Assembly: GCA_042854365.1 (NCBI GenBank)
Contig: AP031437.1
Span: forward strand, 2,046,001-2,110,000
Length of the DNA: 64,000 nt
Reading direction: 5' to 3'
From: Anaeromassilibacillus sp001305115
Lineage (GTDB): Bacteria > Bacillota > Clostridia > Oscillospirales > Acutalibacteraceae
Made by a program: the position numbers and the translations under genes. Below are positions 60,882 through 64,000 of this stretch, one piece after another (the first letter of the stretch is position 1; every line of letters starts with the position of its first letter). The notes under the pieces were generated by a model. That model had not been told where the DNA came from. It did no database searches and worked only from the letters and a program-made list of their open reading frames with translations.

Positions 60882-61379
60882 TTATGACAGCAACTGTTCG
60901 ATAAAGTTCCAAATCGATGTGAGCCAATTTTCTGAAGAATCCCCCTCTAACACCTGGCCCTTGTCCCCCTGGGATAAACTGATATATTCCACTTGGCTCT
61001 GCTCCAGCTTACGCATTCCGAGCTGTGTCTCCGCGTATTCCTCCACCGTTTCAAGCGACAGCTTGGACTGCGATTTCATCTTCAATTGGGTGTACAGGCT
61101 TTCCTGTTCGGCCAGTTCTGTTGTAGAAAGATTGATCTCGTTCGTCAATTCCGAAAGACGAACCTGTCCATAGACAAAGGTCCCAACAATTCCCAACATG
61201 ACGGTTAAAAAGACACTCATGGAAAGGACCTTTAACGATCTGTGCTTTGGACGGCGGTTTCTTTCCAGTTCTTCCTGCGGAAGCCGTATGATATTATTCG
61301 TTTGTTGCTGCGGTTCCGATTTTCTCTTTGGTTCAAAAAGCTCAAAATCATACGCTTCGCCTCTGGTTCGCGTCGCCAT
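60882..61379 (-). CDS. ftsL: FtsL-like cell division protein
   Basis: A 165-residue bitopic protein: a charged cytoplasmic tail, one span (about 52-72) and an extracellular leucine-zipper-like coiled coil, ending in a hydrophobic stretch. Sequence identity in this family is low; assignment rests on topology and on its place between rsmH and the class B PBP. A GAAGGG site precedes the ATG. Confidence 0.8.
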   Translation of the reverse strand: MATRTRGEAYDFELFEPKRKSEPQQQTNNIIRLPQEELERNRRPKHRSLKVLSMSVFLTVMLGIVGTFVYGQVRLSELTNEINLSTTELAEQESLYTQLKMKSQSKLSLETVEEYAETQLGMRKLEQSQVEYISLSQGDKGQVLEGDSSENWLTSIWNFIEQLLS

Positions 61380-61414
61380 TCACAGACCCTTCTTTCCTCA
61401 TCTATGTTTTATAT

Positions 61415-62341
61415 CTATAGCTTGATACAAACCCGCAACCGCGCGCTGCGGCTCCTTGGGTTTTGTTCCAATTCTTTTTCCGTCGGAGCAAGTCCTTTTT
61501 TATAAAGCAGCTTTGCTCTCGGCTTCTTCCCACAGACACACACAGGAAAATCCGGCGGACACGTACATCCTTGACACCAGGATGCCATGCGCTGCTTGAC
61601 TATGCGGTCCTCCAGGGAATGAAAGGTGATTACAGCCAAGCGTCCCCCCGGCTTTAAAATTGAGAATGCGGCATCCAATCCGTCCGAAAGAGCGTCCAGT
61701 TCGCCATTGACCTCAATGCGCAAAGCCTGAAACGTCTTACGCGCGGGATGTCCCTGTTCTCTGCGTACAGCCGCGGGAACAGAAGCCTTGATGATCTCGG
61801 CTAGTTGCCCTGTGGTTTCAATTGGTCCGCTCTCTCGGGCGTGAACAATCCCCTTGGCAATACTCTTTGCGTTACGGTCTTCCCCATAGCGGCTGATAAT
61901 CCCAGCCAACTCCTGCCAAGAAAGCGTATTCACCAAATCCTTTGCACTGGGGCCCTGTTTACTCATACGCATATCAAGCGGTGCATCCGAATGATACGAA
62001 AATCCCCTATCAGGGGTATCCAGTTGATAAGAGGATACGCCGATGTCCAAGAGGACACCATCCACAGGCACCAAATCTCGCTCCTTTGCAACTTGAGCCA
62101 TTTCGCTGAAATTGGCGTGTGCAACAAGGGAACACTTCATCCCCTTCAAGCGTTCTCGCACCACGGCAATCGCATCTGGGTCCTGATCAATCGAAAGCAG
62201 TTTTCCAGTTGTTAAACGGCTTGCAATGGCCTTGGAATGGCCACCGCCTCCCGCTGTTCCATCGATGTAGATTCCGTCGGGCTGAATCGCCAAAGAAGCA
62301 ATCGCCTCATCAAACAACACGGGTTTATGCTGAAATTCCAT
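61415..62341 (-). CDS. rsmH: 16S rRNA (cytosine1402-N4)-methyltransferase
   Basis: Methylates N4 of C1402 in 16S rRNA. The 308-residue protein has the SAM motif D-G-T-A-G-G-G-G-H-S and D-I-G-V-S-S, with R-F-like G-F-S-Y and a late H-S-L-E-D-R-I-V-K. GGAGG precedes the ATG at 62341; the frame runs on upstream without a site. It lies 90 bases after mraZ as usual. Confidence 0.96.
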   Translation of the reverse strand: MEFQHKPVLFDEAIASLAIQPDGIYIDGTAGGGGHSKAIASRLTTGKLLSIDQDPDAIAVVRERLKGMKCSLVAHANFSEMAQVAKERDLVPVDGVLLDIGVSSYQLDTPDRGFSYHSDAPLDMRMSKQGPSAKDLVNTLSWQELAGIISRYGEDRNAKSIAKGIVHARESGPIETTGQLAEIIKASVPAAVRREQGHPARKTFQALRIEVNGELDALSDGLDAAFSILKPGGRLAVITFHSLEDRIVKQRMASWCQGCTCPPDFPVCVCGKKPRAKLLYKKGLAPTEKELEQNPRSRSARLRVCIKL

Positions 62342-62431
62342 CTCTGTGCGCCTCCGGTTCCCGGGGCCTGTCCTACCGCCTAAAATTCCGTTCGGAAGCG
62401 CCCACTGTGGATTCTCTCTAACAAGATACAC

Positions 62432-62851
62432 TTAAAATTGCAGTTCTTCCATCACCTCAATCAAGCTGCTGTCATCCAACTCCGCATTAAACGAAGCCCA
62501 GCGTTGGGCATCCCAAAGTTCCGCCCGGTTTGAGGTTCCTATAAAGGCTACATCTTTTTCCAGCCCAGCGTATTCCCGCAAATGCTGTGGAAGAAGGATG
62601 CGTCCCTGCTTGTCCGGCTCCACCTCAGCAGCGCCGGAAAAAAAGAAGCGTTGGATACCGCGGGCTTTTCCCATGGGCATTGCCATGATTTTTTCCTGCA
62701 ATTTAGTCCATTCTGTAGGCGGAAGAACGAAGAGACAATGATCCAGGCCCTTCGTGACATAAAAACGTTCCCCCAGGTCCTCCCGGAACCGGGCGGGAAC
62801 AATCACGCGGCCCTTCGCGTCAATATTATGTTGGTATTCGCCAATCAACAT
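62432..62851 (-). CDS. mraZ: Transcriptional regulator MraZ
   Basis: A 139-residue protein with two AbrB-like SpoVT/MraZ folds; it forms rings and represses or tunes the dcw operon. D-A-K-G-R-V-I-V-P-A-R-F and D-K-Q-G-R-I-L-L-P are the two conserved D-x-x-G-R-x-x-x-P motifs. It heads the cluster, with direct-repeat operator sites just after the promoter. Confidence 0.96.
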   Translation of the reverse strand: MLIGEYQHNIDAKGRVIVPARFREDLGERFYVTKGLDHCLFVLPPTEWTKLQEKIMAMPMGKARGIQRFFFSGAAEVEPDKQGRILLPQHLREYAGLEKDVAFIGTSNRAELWDAQRWASFNAELDDSSLIEVMEELQF

Positions 62852-62909
62852 AACCGCTGTGCCTTTTCAGGGCAAAAGATGGGTACTTGAACCACATCGT
62901 GCTATTTTG

Positions 62910-62924
62910 CCCCACCTTCCTCCA
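62910..62924 (-). promoter_or_regulatory. MraZ-box-like direct repeats
   Basis: Minus-strand TGGAG, five bases, TGGGG, matching the TGGGN-N5-TGGGN pattern MraZ binds; located just after the start site. Confidence 0.55.
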
Positions 62925-62937
62925 CTTGTTGATTACG

Positions 62938-62966
62938 ATTATACTCGATTCGTAACAAAAATGCAA
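62938..62966 (-). promoter_or_regulatory. Promoter of the dcw cluster
   Basis: Minus-strand TTGCAT and TATAAT with a 17-base spacer. Confidence 0.78.
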
Positions 62967-63044
62967 CTGATTTATTTTGATTATGTCAACTAATCCGACA
63001 AATACCGACTCTCTTTTGAACAAAATTCGCTTATTTAGTAGCAT

Positions 63045-63081
63045 AAAAAAATGCACCACAATATCTTGTGGTGCATTTTTT
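63045..63081. terminator. Terminator after the coiled-coil gene
   Basis: Perfect 16-bp arms around TGCACCACAA/TTGTGGTGCA, flanked by A6 and T6, so it can act in both directions. Confidence 0.9.
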
Positions 63082-63156
63082 AGGTTAAGAATTGAGATTT
63101 TCTATATTATCCAAATATTACCAAATTTTTCTAGCGGAAACTTACAAATGTTTCGA

Positions 63157-63621
63157 TCAATTCTGACCGGAACGCTGAGTCGCTTTGATGTTTTGACGGG
63201 TCTTGCGCAGTTCTGCCAGGTTTGCCGCAAGGGCCTCATCTGTACGGCGCATCAGATCGTCCACATACTCGTTTGCTGCTTTCCGCATTTCACGTGTTTT
63301 TATCTGTGTTTGCGTCAATAGGTCGTTTGCCTTCTGCTGCGCCTGCTTGACAATCTCATCCTGGTTCACCATCGCCCGGGCCCGCTCTTCTGCGACCCGA
63401 ATCTTTGTCTCGGCTTCCATCTTTGCCGTGCTGATAATCTGATTGCGATCCGCCACAATCGCTTTCGCTTTGAGCAATTCCTGGGGCAGGTTTTCGCGGA
63501 TCTCATCCAAAATCTGTTTGACCTCTTCGCCATCCAGCACCGCGCGGCCGCGGCTGAGCGGAAGGTTCCACGCCTTCTCTACCATCTCATACAATTCGTC
63601 GATCAGTTCTTCCACGTTCAT
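63157..63621 (-). CDS. Coiled-coil protein of unknown function (ATP-synthase-b-like)
   Basis: A 154-residue soluble, Ala/Glu/Arg-rich helical protein; heptad-like spacing runs from about residue 45 to the end. It recalls the b subunit of ATP synthase but lacks a membrane span, so that name is not given. Genes like it lie beside coaD in many Clostridia. GGATGG lies upstream of the ATG at 63621. Confidence 0.75.
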   Translation of the reverse strand: MNVEELIDELYEMVEKAWNLPLSRGRAVLDGEEVKQILDEIRENLPQELLKAKAIVADRNQIISTAKMEAETKIRVAEERARAMVNQDEIVKQAQQKANDLLTQTQIKTREMRKAANEYVDDLMRRTDEALAANLAELRKTRQNIKATQRSGQN

Positions 63622-63705
63622 CGTATTGATCCATCCTTTCAGAGGGCCGCAGAGTTGCGCATGGGAAAACGGAACCGGATACACGCATTCCCACCCAGAA
63701 TATGT

Positions 63706-64000
63706 TTACTTCTTCGCGGCATACATTCTTTCTTTGATGTCATCCAAGATACACGCTGGAACAAAGTTGGAGACATCGCCGCCAAAGTTGGCGATCTGTT
63801 TGACTATGCTGGAACTCAGGAACATGTTTTCCGACCTGGTAATCATAAATACGGTTTCTAACTCGGAATTGAGTTTCCGATTGGTGAGCGCCTGCTGAAA
63901 TTCATATTCGAAGTCGGACATGGCCCGCAGGCCTTTGACAATCGCCGTCGCCCCGCGCATCTTGGCATAATCTGCCAGCAAACCGTCAAAGCTGACCACT
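63706..64000 (-). CDS. coaD: Phosphopantetheine adenylyltransferase (partial, N-terminus beyond right edge)
   Basis: Penultimate enzyme of CoA synthesis. About 98 C-terminal residues are visible, with V-K-G-L-R-A-M-S-D-F-E-Y-E in place of the usual R-G-L-R motif, then E-T-V-F-M and L-S-S-S-I-V-K. The frame is open to base 64000. With panT, coaX and coaBC it covers most of the CoA route in this window. Confidence 0.93.
   Translation of the reverse strand, partial: VVSFDGLLADYAKMRGATAIVKGLRAMSDFEYEFQQALTNRKLNSELETVFMITRSENMFLSSSIVKQIANFGGDVSNFVPACILDDIKERMYAAKK

Overview
The window is a stretch of chromosome from a low-to-medium G+C, spore-forming member of the Bacillota, most likely class Clostridia (Oscillospirales-like). 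The reasons are an Rnf operon that carries a NusG-II protein and a Gx-transporter gene, a division/cell-wall cluster with a PASTA-bearing SpoVD-type penicillin-binding protein, strong AGGAGG ribosome sites before nearly every gene, vegetative TTGACA/TATAAT promoters and many short intrinsic terminators. No rRNA, intact tRNA, phage, plasmid or CRISPR locus is visible.

Layout. 1-4.4 kb (minus): an Rnf respiratory operon read apbE, NusG-II gene, Gx transporter, rnfC, rnfD (cut by the left edge). 4.7-8.6 kb (plus): a YbaK-type deacylase and trmB, then a methionine ABC importer metNIQ behind a near-perfect promoter. 9.2-14.8 kb (minus): a flippase, a DUF2207 protein, azlC, azlD, a SARP-type regulator and a class B sortase in one tightly packed run. 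14.9-16.0 kb: a gene-free stretch holding a tandem repeat whose monomers resemble damaged tRNA-Arg. 16.1-21.3 kb: an ECF substrate subunit divergent from a MocR/PdxR-type regulator, then pepT and an aldehyde dehydrogenase. 21.7-25.3 kb: small unknown proteins, a ferritin-like protein, two coupled Rrf2 regulators and divergent cysK. 25.4-29.1 kb: a cytidylate-kinase-like protein, a MATE exporter, and a GNAT/MerR divergent pair. 29.2-32.7 kb: panT-coaX divergent from coaBC (coenzyme A supply), then a DUF1540 protein. 32.8-38 kb: a sirtuin, then moxR-DUF58-transglutaminase. 38.6-45 kb (minus): htpG with a CIRCE element, and a MarR-controlled heterodimeric ABC exporter whose first subunit has a frameshift. 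45-48 kb: a visibly A+T-richer patch with a broken ORF, a GrpB-cytidine deaminase fusion and a sugar-nucleotide-epimerase-like gene. 48-50.8 kb (minus): a metal-related operon corA, an orphan fumarase-beta-type hydro-lyase subunit and a cation diffusion facilitator. 51-62.9 kb (minus): the dcw cluster mraZ, rsmH, ftsL, spoVD, mraY, ftsW, murG, murA, ftsQ, ftsZ. 63.1-64 kb (minus): a coiled-coil protein and the 3' end of coaD.

How it fits together. ApbE is expected to attach FMN to Rnf subunits made from its own operon. One operator-like 19-mer is shared between the metNIQ and cysK promoters, next to the Rrf2 pair, which points to a small sulfur regulon. CoaX, PanT, CoaBC and CoaD together cover much of pantothenate uptake and CoA synthesis. 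The corA leader carries a Fur-box-like palindrome, a terminator-like hairpin and a small upstream ORF ahead of two metal transport genes. The most unusual object is the tRNA-Arg-like higher-order tandem repeat at 15.34-15.80 kb.
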